A stretch of 64,000 nt of DNA from Nitrosomonas communis (GCF_001007935.1 NZ_CP011451.1:2542001-2606000), one strand, 5' to 3'; shown: positions 53,678-63,556, numbered from the stretch's first letter. The notes: generated from the sequence alone by a model not told the origin. A program made the numbers and translations.

Positions 53678-54625
53678 GTGGAATTCAAAGATTATTACAA
53701 TATTATGGGCATCAAACGCGATGCCACACAAGATGATATCAAGCGAGTCTATCGTAAACTGGCACGAAAATATCATCCAGACGTCAGTAAAGAACCTGAT
53801 GCCGAGGTCCGCTTCAAAGAGATTGGCGAAGCATATGAGGTACTTAAAGATCCTGAAAAACGGGCTGCATATGATCAATTAGGCAGCGGTTGGAGAAGTG
53901 GTCAGGAATTTCAACCCCCGCCTGGATGGAATCAAGGTTTTGAGTTTCATGGCGGAGGTTTTACTCAAGCAGATACTTCAGAATTCAGCAGCTTTTTTGA
54001 AGCATTATTCGGAAGCCGCTTCAATGCCAACAGGAAAAATCGTCATGATGGCTTTAATGTACGTGGCGAAGATACCCATGCCAAAATATTAATTGATCTT
54101 GAAGATTCTTATCATGGAGCAACTCGTACTATCACACTTCAGCACACAGAAATAGGTCCTGACGGGCGGCCGCAAATTAAAAAGCGTACATTAAATGTGA
54201 GAATTCCCAAAGGCGTTCGACAGGGGCAACTTATTCGTCTTGTAGGCCAAGGTAGCCCAGGCGTGGATCAAAATAGTGCTGGGGATCTTTATTTAGAGGT
54301 AGCATTTCAGCCGCACTCCTTGTATAAAGTTGAGGAGAAGGATGTCTCCCTCGAACTTCCTGTTACGCCATGGGAAATGGCGTTGGGAACCACCATCAAA
54401 GCGCCTACTCCAACAGGTATTGTGGATTTGAAAATACCTGCTGGCATTCAATCAGGGCGCAAGCTGCGCCTGAAAGAACGTGGCATTCCGGCTCATCCAC
54501 CCGGAGATTTATACATTATTTTACAAGTTGTTTTGCCGCCAGCTGATAGCGAGCAAGCTCGCATACTATACCGGGAAATGGAACAAAAACTAGCATTCAA
54601 TCCGCGCACCAAATTGGGGATATAA
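53678..54625 (+). CDS. cbpA: Curved-DNA-binding DnaJ-family co-chaperone CbpA
   Basis: 315 aa starting at GTG 53678 ([11 protein letters not shown]...); no ATG in frame gives the complete J domain. The J domain (about 1-70) contains KYHPDVSKE with the HPD motif that stimulates DnaK. A G/F-rich linker (about 75-115) and two beta-sandwich substrate domains follow ([37 protein letters not shown]). There is no zinc-finger domain, as expected for class II. cbpM follows with no gap. Confidence 0.93.
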   Translation: MEFKDYYNIMGIKRDATQDDIKRVYRKLARKYHPDVSKEPDAEVRFKEIGEAYEVLKDPEKRAAYDQLGSGWRSGQEFQPPPGWNQGFEFHGGGFTQADTSEFSSFFEALFGSRFNANRKNRHDGFNVRGEDTHAKILIDLEDSYHGATRTITLQHTEIGPDGRPQIKKRTLNVRIPKGVRQGQLIRLVGQGSPGVDQNSAGDLYLEVAFQPHSLYKVEEKDVSLELPVTPWEMALGTTIKAPTPTGIVDLKIPAGIQSGRKLRLKERGIPAHPPGDLYIILQVVLPPADSEQARILYREMEQKLAFNPRTKLGI

Positions 54626-54949
54626 ATGACAATACATCATAATGTAATCGACGGCATTATCGTTGAAGATAATATGGAGCTTTCTCTCGGTGAATTAAGC
54701 CGGATCTGTGCAGTCAATGCAGAGTGGATTGTTTCTTTAGTGGAAGAAGGGATTCTTGAGCCAATAAATATTACATCTAAGCGGTGGTATTTCAGTGGTA
54801 CTTGTTTGCGGCGCGTTCAAATTATTCAGAGACTACAAAGAGATCTGGATGTTAATCTGGCAGGTGCCGCGTTGGTACTCCAGCTTCGTGAAGAAATCGA
54901 AATATTGCGTACTCGTTTAAGTACGATCACATCGAATGATACAGAATAG
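54626..54949 (+). CDS. cbpM: Chaperone modulatory protein CbpM
   Basis: 107 aa beginning directly after the cbpA stop. A MerR-like helix-turn-helix fold (LSLGELSRICAVNAEWIVSL, WYFSGTCLRRVQIIQRLQRD) and a C-terminal helix (EEIEILRTRL). CbpM binds the CbpA J domain and blocks its co-chaperone and DNA-binding activity. Confidence 0.9.
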   Translation: MTIHHNVIDGIIVEDNMELSLGELSRICAVNAEWIVSLVEEGILEPINITSKRWYFSGTCLRRVQIIQRLQRDLDVNLAGAALVLQLREEIEILRTRLSTITSNDTE

Positions 54950-55034
54950 TTTAGCGTAAACCTACTATTTCCTCAGTAAAAGGCAAGCTGATAAAGCTAG
55001 TATAGATGGATACAACGATTAGAAAGCTGGCCTT

Positions 55035-55979
55035 CTATAGTCGAACACAAAGATCCTGTGCAAGAGATGCGCGTTCTTGCGCTGAAGCAGGAGTTTCAGC
55101 AAGTTGATCAATATATCTAAGACGCTTCTGCATCCCTTTTCCATTTGCAATTTGGATAGACAAACCAGGTCTTGCATTCAATTCCAATACCAAAGGACCA
55201 AGCTCACGATCCAACACCACATCTACTCCCAGATAACCTAATCCGACCAATTCATAACACTGAGAGGCCAATGCTAATAGCTTATCCCAGTGAGGAATCT
55301 TGAAATTTCCAATATTGGCGCCAGTATCAGGGTGTTGTTCAACAGGTTGGTTCTGCCAGACAGCATGCGTAGTAAGCCCGGTTGCTAAATCTATGCCTGC
55401 TCCAACTGCTCCTTGATGTAAATTCGCCTTACCATCTGACATACGTGTAGGTAAACGCACCATTGATGCAACAGGGATGCCTCTGAATACTACTGTGCGA
55501 ATATCGGGTACGCCACGATAACTGATTGACTCAAATATCGGATCAAACTTTACCCTGTATTCTATGAGCGCATGATCTGGTTGGCCGCCAAGGCTATACA
55601 TGCCACTTAAAATATTGGAAATATGATATTCCAGATCTTCTTCTGTCAATAAGCTGCCATTGTTATGCTGGTAGCGGTTATTGATTTGCCCAATGATCAC
55701 ATAAATGCCGTTTCCCCCCGAGCCATGCGCCGGTTTAACCACGAAATCTTTATGACTATTTACAATATCGGGGAGATGACCTATGTCATGTTCGATTTCA
55801 ATCACACCATACAACTCGGGTACTGCAATGCCTGCAGCAATGGCTAGCCGTTTGGTGCGAAGCTTGTCATCAACTAATGGGTAGAGAGATCGTTCATTGT
55901 AACGTAAGATATAATCCGCATTTCGTCGGTTTATCCCAACTACCCCTGCTCGCTTTAGATTGAGTAAGACTTTGAACAT
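55035..55979 (-). CDS. RimK-like ATP-grasp ligase of the transglutaminase-associated trio
   Basis: 314 aa. An ATP-grasp enzyme annotated in the family as alpha-L-glutamate ligase-like: RNADYILRYNERSLYPLVDD at the start, FVVKPAHGSGGNGIYVI (ATP loop), LIEYRVKFDP, then GVDVVLDRELGPLVLELNARPGL (metal ligands). It probably adds an amino acid to a peptide or protein. It is the last gene of a tight operon (four-base gap) with an inactive transglutaminase membrane protein and an aspartic protease. Confidence 0.88.
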   Translation of the reverse strand: MFKVLLNLKRAGVVGINRRNADYILRYNERSLYPLVDDKLRTKRLAIAAGIAVPELYGVIEIEHDIGHLPDIVNSHKDFVVKPAHGSGGNGIYVIIGQINNRYQHNNGSLLTEEDLEYHISNILSGMYSLGGQPDHALIEYRVKFDPIFESISYRGVPDIRTVVFRGIPVASMVRLPTRMSDGKANLHQGAVGAGIDLATGLTTHAVWQNQPVEQHPDTGANIGNFKIPHWDKLLALASQCYELVGLGYLGVDVVLDRELGPLVLELNARPGLSIQIANGKGMQKRLRYIDQLAETPASAQERASLAQDLCVRL

Positions 55980-55983
55980 CTGT

Positions 55984-57510
55984 TCAGCGTTTGGCTAAAG
56001 CACGGAAACGCCACAGCTCTGTCAATCGATATCCGGAGTATCGACCAAACAATAGTATGGCTGCCAACACAACAAGCAATAATTCAGGAAATACAAATAA
56101 TAAATGTTGTAAGGCATCGATATTCATTACTAAATAACCAATTGTTGCCACCAGCAGGCTTCCTGCGCCTTGTTTAAATGCTTCCGCGGGGCCAGCTTCA
56201 TCCCATGTAAGAGACATCCGTTCTATGGTCATAGTCATGATTACCATTGGAAATAGAGCGACTGATAGCCCCATTTCAAGTCCAAGCTTGTGCATGATAA
56301 CGCTGATACTTGCCATAAGAAGCACTACCATCGTTAATACAGAAGCCAAGCGTGGAATGAGTAATAACTTTAATCGATCCACATAAGCACGCAATAATAA
56401 TCCTAATCCGACAATCAAACAAAACAGTAGTAACCCCCAGGCCAACTCTGTCTCGCGAAGAGCCAATGCAATCAATACCGGCATAAATGTCCCAAAAGTT
56501 TTAATCCCAATGAGATTACGCATTAAAACTACGACAAATGCCCCTAAAGGTACCATTAATAATATCTTATAGACGTTCTGGCTTTGAACCGGCAATGAAT
56601 ATAAGGAAAACTCCATCAGGTGTGATCCTTTGAGCGCCGCACGTGATTCTGCAATATCCACTAATTCCCGTAGCGTTTTGGCTACGGAAAATTGGAGACT
56701 TACTTCACTTCCTCCATCGACAGAAAAGGTTTTCTGATCACCAATTTGCCATAGGATAAAATTGGATGGCAGGCCTTCCTTACCATTCTTTATATTGAGT
56801 GTGCGCCATTGCTTGCCATCATAGACTTGTGTCCAGGATTCCAACTCGGAATAAAGCTTACCATCTTCTAGACGAAGACCTTGAATAATTCGAGTAGGAA
56901 TACGGGCTCCTGCTAAAATCCAATTAATACCTTTAGCAAGATTACGAGAATGATGGATATGCTCCAGTAGCAATTTTAACTCTGGTGCTGGGGATGCAGC
57001 ATTTAATTGCTTAATGACTTGCTGTGCAAAAGAAACGGTATCTGCAGATTGCTGTCGCGCCTTATCGAGCAGCCCCTGGATAATGGGTCGGAAATTTTCA
57101 GGATATTCTGGTATGGGTGGATAAATTGGCGCTTTAACTGAATCAATTGTCTTTTCAGTATCCTTGTATAAGATTGCGCGATAGAATAATAATTGTTTCC
57201 CTTCTGCACGCCGCTTTGCCCACAAAGCTGTTCGTGCATTATCATCTTGTTCAATTGCCAATCCATAATTGGCTGCGACGAAATCCTCGTCGAGAATAGT
57301 ATAGCCAGAAGGATTAAAAAGGAGCGGTAAACTTACTTTTATGCTGGTTTCTGGCTTTGCGCGAAAACTGATACGGGCTTCCACATTCCAAACTTCTGCT
57401 TTCTCAGAAGTAGTGAGAGGCAATCCCAGGGTAGTTACTTTATATATAGCTAAACCTAGCCCTGCTGCACATAATATGATAACTAGGAGTAATAAGTGAA
57501 GCTGTCTCAT
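55984..57510 (-). CDS. Inactive-transglutaminase fused to seven-helix membrane domain
   Basis: 508 aa. An N-terminal membrane segment, a periplasmic region (about 30-270) with a transglutaminase-like fold that lacks the catalytic Cys, then about seven membrane helices from residue 310 on (YKILLMVPLGAFVVVLMRNL and others). This is the UUP1-type family known only by conserved linkage to an ATP-grasp ligase and a RimB-like protease. Start and stop overlap the neighbours closely (ATGA with the protease). It probably serves as the membrane scaffold of the trio. Confidence 0.85.
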   Translation of the reverse strand: MRQLHLLLLVIILCAAGLGLAIYKVTTLGLPLTTSEKAEVWNVEARISFRAKPETSIKVSLPLLFNPSGYTILDEDFVAANYGLAIEQDDNARTALWAKRRAEGKQLLFYRAILYKDTEKTIDSVKAPIYPPIPEYPENFRPIIQGLLDKARQQSADTVSFAQQVIKQLNAASPAPELKLLLEHIHHSRNLAKGINWILAGARIPTRIIQGLRLEDGKLYSELESWTQVYDGKQWRTLNIKNGKEGLPSNFILWQIGDQKTFSVDGGSEVSLQFSVAKTLRELVDIAESRAALKGSHLMEFSLYSLPVQSQNVYKILLMVPLGAFVVVLMRNLIGIKTFGTFMPVLIALALRETELAWGLLLFCLIVGLGLLLRAYVDRLKLLLIPRLASVLTMVVLLMASISVIMHKLGLEMGLSVALFPMVIMTMTIERMSLTWDEAGPAEAFKQGAGSLLVATIGYLVMNIDALQHLLFVFPELLLVVLAAILLFGRYSGYRLTELWRFRALAKR

Positions 57511-58103
57511 TCAGGAATAGCTAACTCATCTGATTGATCATTTTTTTTCTTCTTTTTCTTTACGTGACCGCAATCAGCCTTACTAAGGTGAGTACGCGAT
57601 GAATCAACTAGCGCGACACCCGCAAGCGCTTTACGTCCAAGCAAAATGGGATAATTTAAGGCTCGACGATCAATAAGATTAAATTCAACTTTATGTATTT
57701 CGTTTGCTAAACAAACGTCCATCGCAATAATAAGGCGTTCTTGTGAAATACCGCTATGTTGTTTTATCTTATGTGAACGAAGTAAGGGGCGTTCAATTTC
57801 GACAGTGCGAGTGGGTTTACCTTTTTCAGTTCCAAAATCGAGTATGAACCGCACCCAATCTTTATTTCCTTTTTTGAATTGATGAATATCCCGTGCACTC
57901 ATGGATGAGGTATTTGCTCCAGTATCTATACGAGCAAGCATTTTTAGCCCCCATGGCTCCAATCGAATAGATTCTACCCATCCAAGGATATGTCGTGGCT
58001 CAGGTTGATCGGTTTTACTATCACTTAATACTGAATCGCTTGTTATTAGCAAAAAAATTGCTAACAAACAATAAAAATGTTCCCGTAGGATTCTAATCAT
58101 CAA
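57507..58103 (-). CDS. RimB-like retropepsin-fold protease with signal peptide
   Basis: 198 aa. An N-terminal signal (YCLLAIFLLITSDSVLSDS) directs export. The aspartic motif ARIDTGANTSSMSA (DTGA) and PILLGRKALAGVALVD give the retropepsin-like fold of the family often called ATP-dependent zinc protease, although neither ATP nor zinc sites are evident. The C-terminus is lysine-rich. First gene of the trio operon, overlapping the next by four bases. Confidence 0.87.
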   Translation of the reverse strand: MMIRILREHFYCLLAIFLLITSDSVLSDSKTDQPEPRHILGWVESIRLEPWGLKMLARIDTGANTSSMSARDIHQFKKGNKDWVRFILDFGTEKGKPTRTVEIERPLLRSHKIKQHSGISQERLIIAMDVCLANEIHKVEFNLIDRRALNYPILLGRKALAGVALVDSSRTHLSKADCGHVKKKKKKNDQSDELAIPE

Positions 58104-58191
58104 GACGATCCAAGATTATTTTGATCAAAATATTGATATTATATTATTAATAGCGCATGACACGCATGCTTTTATTGCCGAGCAATAGTAA

Positions 58192-58265
58192 TGGAGCGGG
58201 TGAAGGGAATCGAACCCTCGTCGTAAGCTTGGGAAGCTTCTACTCTACCATTGAGCTACACCCGC
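58192..58265 (-). tRNA. tRNA-Gly (anticodon CCC)
   Basis: The minus strand gives acceptor GCGGGTG paired with CACCCGC, a discriminator T, encoded CCA, a D-arm GTAGCTCAATGGTAGAG, anticodon loop TTCCCAA and T-loop GTTCGATTC. It closely follows the pattern of E. coli tRNA-Gly(CCC). Confidence 0.94.
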
Positions 58266-58333
58266 GTGATAAAATTGTATTACTAAACGGATTTTAAGTT
58301 TACCTTACATTAAACCTATTTAATATATTTCAA

Positions 58334-58537
58334 ATGTTACAAGTCACCATAAATGGTCAACCTCACCATTTTGACAATCCACTAAGTCTTCAACAACTGC
58401 TGGAGCAGATGTCAATCCAAAATAAACGTATTGCTGTCGAACGTAATGGTGAAATCGTGCCTCGAAGTCAGTTCACATTACAAACGCTTTCTGACGGAGA
58501 TCAATTGGAGATTGTGGTGGCTGTAGGTGGTGGCTAA
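58334..58537 (+). CDS. thiS: Thiamine biosynthesis sulfur carrier ThiS
   Basis: 67 aa ubiquitin-fold carrier. It starts MLQVTINGQPHHF and ends VVAVGGG with the C-terminal Gly-Gly that is thiocarboxylated. It supplies sulfur for the thiazole ring. thiG follows after 83 bases. No TPP riboswitch is visible in the short leader. Confidence 0.93.
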   Translation: MLQVTINGQPHHFDNPLSLQQLLEQMSIQNKRIAVERNGEIVPRSQFTLQTLSDGDQLEIVVAVGGG

Positions 58538-58620
58538 TTCCTTTTATTTTTGATTAAATCAAATATTAAACGTTTTTTAATCTTATATGCAATACGCATT
58601 TTTCTATAAACACTGATTTC

Positions 58621-59412
58621 ATGGATGATTTCATCGTCGCTGGCAAGCATTACTCTTCTCGGCTTTTGGTTGGTACCGGAAAATATAAAGACTTCAACGA
58701 AACACGCGCTGCCATAGAGTCTAGCGGCGCGCAAATCATTACCATCGCTATTCGTCGAACTAATATCGGCCAGAACCCCAATGAACCCAATCTGCTTGAT
58801 GTATTGCCGCCTTCTCACTATACATTGCTGCCTAATACTGCTGGCTGCTATTCTGCAGAGGAGGCCATCCGCACTTTGCGACTCGCAAGAGAATTGCTGG
58901 ATGGTCATTCTCTGGTAAAACTAGAAGTGCTCGGTGACCCAAGAACACTTTTTCCCAATGTGGTAGAAACCATTAAGGCAGCAGAAATTCTTGTTAAAGA
59001 AAATTTTCAAGTAATGGTATATACCTCAGATGATCCCATTATCGCTAAGCAATTAGAAGAAATCGGCTGTGTTGCAATTATGCCTTTGGCCTCATTAATA
59101 GGCTCAGGGATGGGTATCCTGAATCCTTGGAATTTGCAGATCATTATCGATAATAGCCAAATTCCTGTGCTAGTAGATGCTGGCGTAGGAACAGCATCTG
59201 ACGCAGCGATCGCGATGGAATTAGGATGTGACGGTGTGCTAATGAATACGGCTATCGCTGCTGCACACAACCCGATTATGATGGCCTCTGCTATGCGCAA
59301 AGCCGTAGAAGCAGGTCGTGAAGCTTATTTGGCTGGACGCATGACAAAAAAAACTTATAGCGCAAGCTCCAGTTCACCAAGTGAAGGCATCTTGCCGGTA
59401 CAGTCGAAATGA
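58621..59412 (+). CDS. thiG: Thiazole synthase ThiG
   Basis: 263 aa TIM-barrel enzyme joining deoxyxylulose phosphate, dehydroglycine and ThiS-thiocarboxylate into thiazole phosphate. Motifs: [45 protein letters not shown] (with the Schiff-base Lys), [20 protein letters not shown]. ThiS and ThiG act as partners. Confidence 0.95.
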   Translation: MDDFIVAGKHYSSRLLVGTGKYKDFNETRAAIESSGAQIITIAIRRTNIGQNPNEPNLLDVLPPSHYTLLPNTAGCYSAEEAIRTLRLARELLDGHSLVKLEVLGDPRTLFPNVVETIKAAEILVKENFQVMVYTSDDPIIAKQLEEIGCVAIMPLASLIGSGMGILNPWNLQIIIDNSQIPVLVDAGVGTASDAAIAMELGCDGVLMNTAIAAAHNPIMMASAMRKAVEAGREAYLAGRMTKKTYSASSSSPSEGILPVQSK

Positions 59413-59457
59413 TCTTTCAGTCCGCTAGATAAAATTAATTTAAACAGTGCTATTTTT

Positions 59458-60129
59458 TTGTCACCAGTGAATTCCATTCGTAGTTATGTGCTTCGCCAAG
59501 GCCGTATCTCAAATGCCCAGCGTCATGCCTATGAAACGCTGTTGCCAGAATTTGGCATTCCTTTTTCAGCGCAACAACTGAATTTTGAGAAGATTTTTGG
59601 ACGCAGCACTTCCAGAATCCTGGAAATAGGCTCCGGCATGGGAGAAGCGACAGCTACTATTGCTCAACAGCACCCCCAAAACGATTATCTGGCAATAGAA
59701 GTTCATACTCCAGGGGTGGGCAGCCTGCTTAGTCAAATAAAAATGCTTGAATTAACGAATTTACACGTTATTCAACATGATGCAGTCGAAGTTCTGCAGC
59801 ACATGCTGCCACTTGAATCCCTCGACGGCGTTCATATTTTTTTTCCTGATCCCTGGCCCAAAGCGCGCCATCATAAGCGTCGGTTAATCCAGTCAGCTTT
59901 TGTTTCGCTTTTATGTAAATATATGAAATCGGGTAGCTATCTTCATGTTGCTACGGATTGGAAAAACTATGCTGAACAGATCTTATTTGTTCTCAGCAAC
60001 GAAAGCCTGCTTACCAATACAGCAATCGATTATGCGGTACGCCCACCCTATCGTCCACTCACAAAATTTGAGCAACGCGGTTTACGCTTAGGACATAACG
60101 TCTGGGATTTAATATTCACTAGAAAATAG
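59458..60129 (+). CDS. trmB: tRNA (guanine-N7-)-methyltransferase TrmB
   Basis: 223 aa. The start is a TTG at 59458, or a GTG three codons later; there is no ATG upstream of the conserved IRSYVLRQGRIS. The SAM site is LEIGSGMGEATA, and the family signature IFFPDPWPKARHHKRRLIQ is intact. It makes m7G46 in tRNA. It is placed 45 bases after thiG, probably the same transcript. Confidence 0.93.
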   Translation: MSPVNSIRSYVLRQGRISNAQRHAYETLLPEFGIPFSAQQLNFEKIFGRSTSRILEIGSGMGEATATIAQQHPQNDYLAIEVHTPGVGSLLSQIKMLELTNLHVIQHDAVEVLQHMLPLESLDGVHIFFPDPWPKARHHKRRLIQSAFVSLLCKYMKSGSYLHVATDWKNYAEQILFVLSNESLLTNTAIDYAVRPPYRPLTKFEQRGLRLGHNVWDLIFTRK

Positions 60130-60225
60130 CGTCAAAACGAACTCCTTTTTTCACCCTCTCATCAGCTTTCGTTAAGGTATGTTACGGCATGAAACTTAGA
60201 GGAGAGTTTACATGGATGTCGCCAT

Positions 60226-61095
60226 TTATATTGCCGCAGCTTCTGTGACTATCCGCAGATAACCATCTTCACGCAACGGCACTAGATACTTGTCATCGTA
60301 ATAGCCATCAGGAATACCAGTTGTTCCGCCGCCAGTTTGACGTATTGCGCGATCAACTTCTGCCCATGAGGTTTGGTAGTTATCACGGTAATATAGCCTT
60401 ACAACGCCTGTATTAGCGGTGCGTCGAATGGTAATGGTTCTTTTTGCGGTATCGGTACCAAGCTGAATTAATCTTGATATCCACTGTGAGCCTACTGCAG
60501 CATCTGCCCCGCCATCTTCGTTGCGGATAAGCGTAGATCCAGTAACTTTTCCAGTAGCATCCCATGATCTATCCAGACTGGCAGACAGCTTGATTCTGTT
60601 GTCAGATCGAATTGATGTTGGCCTGATGATTTCCGTGCCATCTTCATCAGAAAGAAGATAATCTTGCCCGGTAATAATCTTTGAAGTGTCAGCTATATCA
60701 AGAGCATCATCGCTACTTACTCCATTGATAACAGCGATATCATCAATAGCCTGCAAGCTGTACCCTGAAGCGAACAACTCAAAGACCATTCTCTTGTCGC
60801 TATTTCTGTATAAGAAATCAGCTCCAAGGACATTCTGCAACGTGGAAGGCGATGCCGTGCCATCCAGTGATCCTAGAATGCCGCCGATTTGAGATACAAT
60901 CGTGCCAACCATTCCCGCCAAAGAGAGGTTGCCAAATCTAGCTGCAGTTATTTCTTCTTCAACAGAAACCGCTCTATCGTCTAGATTCTCGAAATTATGA
61001 TCTATTTCTGCATAGCGCTCGTTCCAAAGACCTGGTGTTGCTTGCACATCCTGATCTATTGGAATGCGTGTAATTGTTGGGTCTGGCAGGCTCAT
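60226..61095 (-). CDS. Phage tail-fibre-like protein
   Basis: 289 aa from ATG at 61095 (GGAG 12 bases upstream); an ATG nine codons earlier is possible. It opens MSLPDPTITRIPIDQDVQATP and contains WNERYAEIDHNF, as in phage virion proteins with a host-interaction tail. The C-terminus (GIPDGYYDDKYLVPLREDGY) is a repeat-like beta unit. No homologous phage genes are adjacent, so it is an orphan of a lost prophage. Confidence 0.6.
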   Translation of the reverse strand: MSLPDPTITRIPIDQDVQATPGLWNERYAEIDHNFENLDDRAVSVEEEITAARFGNLSLAGMVGTIVSQIGGILGSLDGTASPSTLQNVLGADFLYRNSDKRMVFELFASGYSLQAIDDIAVINGVSSDDALDIADTSKIITGQDYLLSDEDGTEIIRPTSIRSDNRIKLSASLDRSWDATGKVTGSTLIRNEDGGADAAVGSQWISRLIQLGTDTAKRTITIRRTANTGVVRLYYRDNYQTSWAEVDRAIRQTGGGTTGIPDGYYDDKYLVPLREDGYLRIVTEAAAI

Positions 61096-61279
61096 GTTAG
61101 CTATCCACTCCTTTAGCGTCATAGCTGTAGAGACTAACTGTCAGAACTGCCTAAATTTTGTGCAATTTCCGTTGTTATGATGAAGAAGTGATGGTAGCTC
61201 TAAAACCTGTGGTAGCTTTGTTGCATTAAATGATGAATCAGTTGAAGATATATGCCAATATAATAATAAAGACACTATC

Positions 61280-61750
61280 ATGAAGTCAACTTGGAAAAGA
61301 AAGCTACTGCAGTTATTGGAAATCTTAGCTTTTTCTATATTAGGTATTTCGGTAGTTCTTATCTGCTTAAATACGAAAGAACCATTAGCATCTGCAATCG
61401 GATTTGCAACCGTATATATTGTATATCAACAATGGAGAACAAATCAGCAAAAATTAAATTTTGACCGTTATGACCGTCGCCTCAAGGTCTATGATGAGGT
61501 ACGGAAAATTCTGAGCTTGATAATCCAAAAAGGCACGGCAAATTATGAAGATCTGCGAAAATTTTATTCTGCGACATCAGAAGCTTATTTCTTATTCGGA
61601 AATGAAATACAAGATTACATTGATGAAATATTCAGACGCGGTATCAATCTAGAACGTTGGTCAACAGAATATAAAGACTCTTTCACTTACAAAAAACCTG
61701 GTCATGATTATGGTATGGTCTCAAATAGAATGCATGAAGATTTAGTGTAG
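61280..61750 (+). CDS. Hypothetical membrane-anchored protein
   Basis: 156 aa. Two N-terminal membrane segments (about 12-30 and 35-50), then a charged helical domain (RTNQQKLNFDRYDRRLKVYD, VRKILSLIIQKG). This QQW...LNFDxYDRR pattern occurs in uncharacterised membrane proteins of proteobacteria. The stop at 61750 may be premature, because the following bases stay open in the same composition (FSEQLEPAKEKFKKYLHI), so the protein may have lost about 20 residues. Confidence 0.6.
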   Translation: MKSTWKRKLLQLLEILAFSILGISVVLICLNTKEPLASAIGFATVYIVYQQWRTNQQKLNFDRYDRRLKVYDEVRKILSLIIQKGTANYEDLRKFYSATSEAYFLFGNEIQDYIDEIFRRGINLERWSTEYKDSFTYKKPGHDYGMVSNRMHEDLV

Positions 61751-61843
61751 TTTTCGGAGCAGCTTGAACCAGCAAAGGAGAAATTCAAAAAGTATCTTCA
61801 TATACGATAAGATTACTAATATATTTAAAATAAGGACGAGACT

Positions 61844-62074
61844 ATGACCATCATTGACCAGACAACTTTTACTATTAGTTGCTCGTGCGGGGAATCTGAA
61901 TCTAAAACCATTCATCAGCATGGCTCCAGGTATGGTGGCACATGGGAGCCTGTGGGATCAATGGTCAAGTTTACGGTGTACTGGAATAGCGACGATGAAC
62001 TAACAGCACCTGAAATTACATCAGCTCAGTGCAAATCTTGTGGTGCTGACGATTGCCATATTGCAATCAAATAG
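61844..62074 (+). CDS. Small cysteine-containing phage-like protein
   Basis: 76 aa, AAGGACGAG before the ATG. It has two CxC/CxxC-type pairs (SCSCGESES near 13, QCKSCGADDC near 62-71) that could bind zinc. No family recognised. It is nine bases upstream of the umuD start, so probably co-transcribed. Confidence 0.5.
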   Translation: MTIIDQTTFTISCSCGESESKTIHQHGSRYGGTWEPVGSMVKFTVYWNSDDELTAPEITSAQCKSCGADDCHIAIK

Positions 62075-62083
62075 AGGAATATC

Positions 62084-62551
62084 ATGACAATTATTCCATT
62101 TGAACCAACTTGCGAATCGACCCTGCCTATTTTGCAGAGAGCAAAGCTCAACCCTCCGTTTTGCGCACTGCCTTTATTGCAGTTCAGAATTCCTGCTGGC
62201 TTCCCATCTCCTGCAGATGACTACAAAGAAAAAAGTCTGGATATCAATGATTACCTGGTACGCAATAAAGCCTCGACGTACTTCTTTCGCGTTGTAGGTG
62301 ATTCAATGACTGGTGCACATATCCACGATGGCGACATGCTGGTAGTTGATCGCTCAATCAAACCTAAACACGGGCATATAGTTCTGGCAGTGATTAACAA
62401 TGAATATACTGTGAAGCGATTGTATTCCTGCAATGGTGTGATTGAGCTGCATGCTGCGAATCCGGCTTATCCACCTATCCGCTTCCGCGAAAATGAGGAA
62501 TTGCAGGTCTGGGGAGTCGTAGTGGGAACATTTGCACGCTTTATCGTGTAA
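62084..62551 (+). CDS. umuD: UmuD-type LexA-like self-cleaving protein
   Basis: 155 aa. The self-cleavage site Ala-Gly is in FRIPAGFPSPADDY. The catalytic Ser is in FFRVVGDSMTGAHIHDGDML and the Lys in YTVKRLYS. UmuD', produced after RecA-stimulated cleavage, partners UmuC in translesion synthesis. No umuC follows; the next gene is on the other strand. No clear LexA box was found upstream. It may be a free-standing regulator or a relic of a umuDC operon. Confidence 0.85.
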   Translation: MTIIPFEPTCESTLPILQRAKLNPPFCALPLLQFRIPAGFPSPADDYKEKSLDINDYLVRNKASTYFFRVVGDSMTGAHIHDGDMLVVDRSIKPKHGHIVLAVINNEYTVKRLYSCNGVIELHAANPAYPPIRFRENEELQVWGVVVGTFARFIV

Positions 62552-62728
62552 TCATGTCTACTAACATTATCTCTGTCAGTTATAAAAATTAATATAGACA
62601 CCCACATAATTAAAGCTATTTAAGATGTCTTGAAAATTGTGAAAAGTACAGCCTGTGCCGTATTAAACAGTGAATGAATGCGGCACAGATAAGTGCGGAT
62701 GTGGATAATCATCCAGATTGTTCCATTA

Positions 62729-63556
62729 CTAAATTGTCAGAGAATTTGTCAACTTCTCCTTTCTCTTATTCTCACGGTATGTAGAAAGGCCAAGACTTGA
62801 TTTTTTTCTTAATAATGTTGATCGCATTGTGATCAAGTCAGAAAGTAGCTGATCATATTCCTTCTTGAGGACTTTATAGCACTCACAAACCTCGGTTTCC
62901 AGGCGCGGTCTATCCAGCACTTTGATGTGACCTCGCGAGTAATGGATTATGTTCTTGCGTTGCAATTTACCGGCCGCCTCAGTAATGCCTTCGCGGCGGA
63001 CACCAAGCATATTGGCGATCATTTCTTGCGTCATTGTCAACTCATTCGATGGCACGCGGTCAAGGTATAACAGCAACAGACGGCAGAGATGCTGTTCCAC
63101 CGAATGATGCTGATTGCACACTGCCGTCTGTGCGATCTGCGTGAGCAATGCCTGAGTGTAACGCAGCATCTGATGCTGCATCGGCATAACATGATTGAAT
63201 TTCTGTTTCAACAAATTTTCATTTAATCGGTAGGCATAACCTGCACTCTGCACCACGGGAATATTTGACATGGTATCCCAACCCATAAAGAGGGACATTC
63301 CGATTACTCCCTCATTGCCGATTATCGCGATTTTAGTGGATTTACCATCCTCCGTAAAATTGAGTAGAGACACGACCGAAGTAGTAGGGAAGTATACATG
63401 ATTTAGTTTATGGTCTGGCCCGCCCAGTGTTTCTCCGACCAGCATCGGCACTAGTTCCAAATGAGGATACAATTGTTCCAATTCATCTGTGGGCAGGGCG
63501 GCGAGGAGACAGTTCTGGTGTGGACTATGGGGAATCTGGGAAAGAGCAGTAGACAT
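62729..63556 (-). CDS. Crp/Fnr-family transcriptional regulator
   Basis: 275 aa. An N-terminal cNMP-binding-like beta roll (about 25-140: YPHLELVPMLVGETLGGPD, IAIIGNEGVIGMSLFMG) and a C-terminal winged helix (LTMTQEMIANMLGVRREGIT). There is no Fe-S cysteine cluster at the N-terminus, so it is not a classical FNR. A lysine-rich helical tail of about 50 residues follows the helix-turn-helix, which is unusual. The ligand is unknown. Confidence 0.85.
   Translation of the reverse strand: MSTALSQIPHSPHQNCLLAALPTDELEQLYPHLELVPMLVGETLGGPDHKLNHVYFPTTSVVSLLNFTEDGKSTKIAIIGNEGVIGMSLFMGWDTMSNIPVVQSAGYAYRLNENLLKQKFNHVMPMQHQMLRYTQALLTQIAQTAVCNQHHSVEQHLCRLLLLYLDRVPSNELTMTQEMIANMLGVRREGITEAAGKLQRKNIIHYSRGHIKVLDRPRLETEVCECYKVLKKEYDQLLSDLITMRSTLLRKKSSLGLSTYRENKRKEKLTNSLTI

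Noticed and set aside
58266..58333. Possible TPP riboswitch before thiS
   Set aside because: Only 68 bases separate tRNA-Gly from thiS and the conserved TPP-aptamer motifs are not visible.
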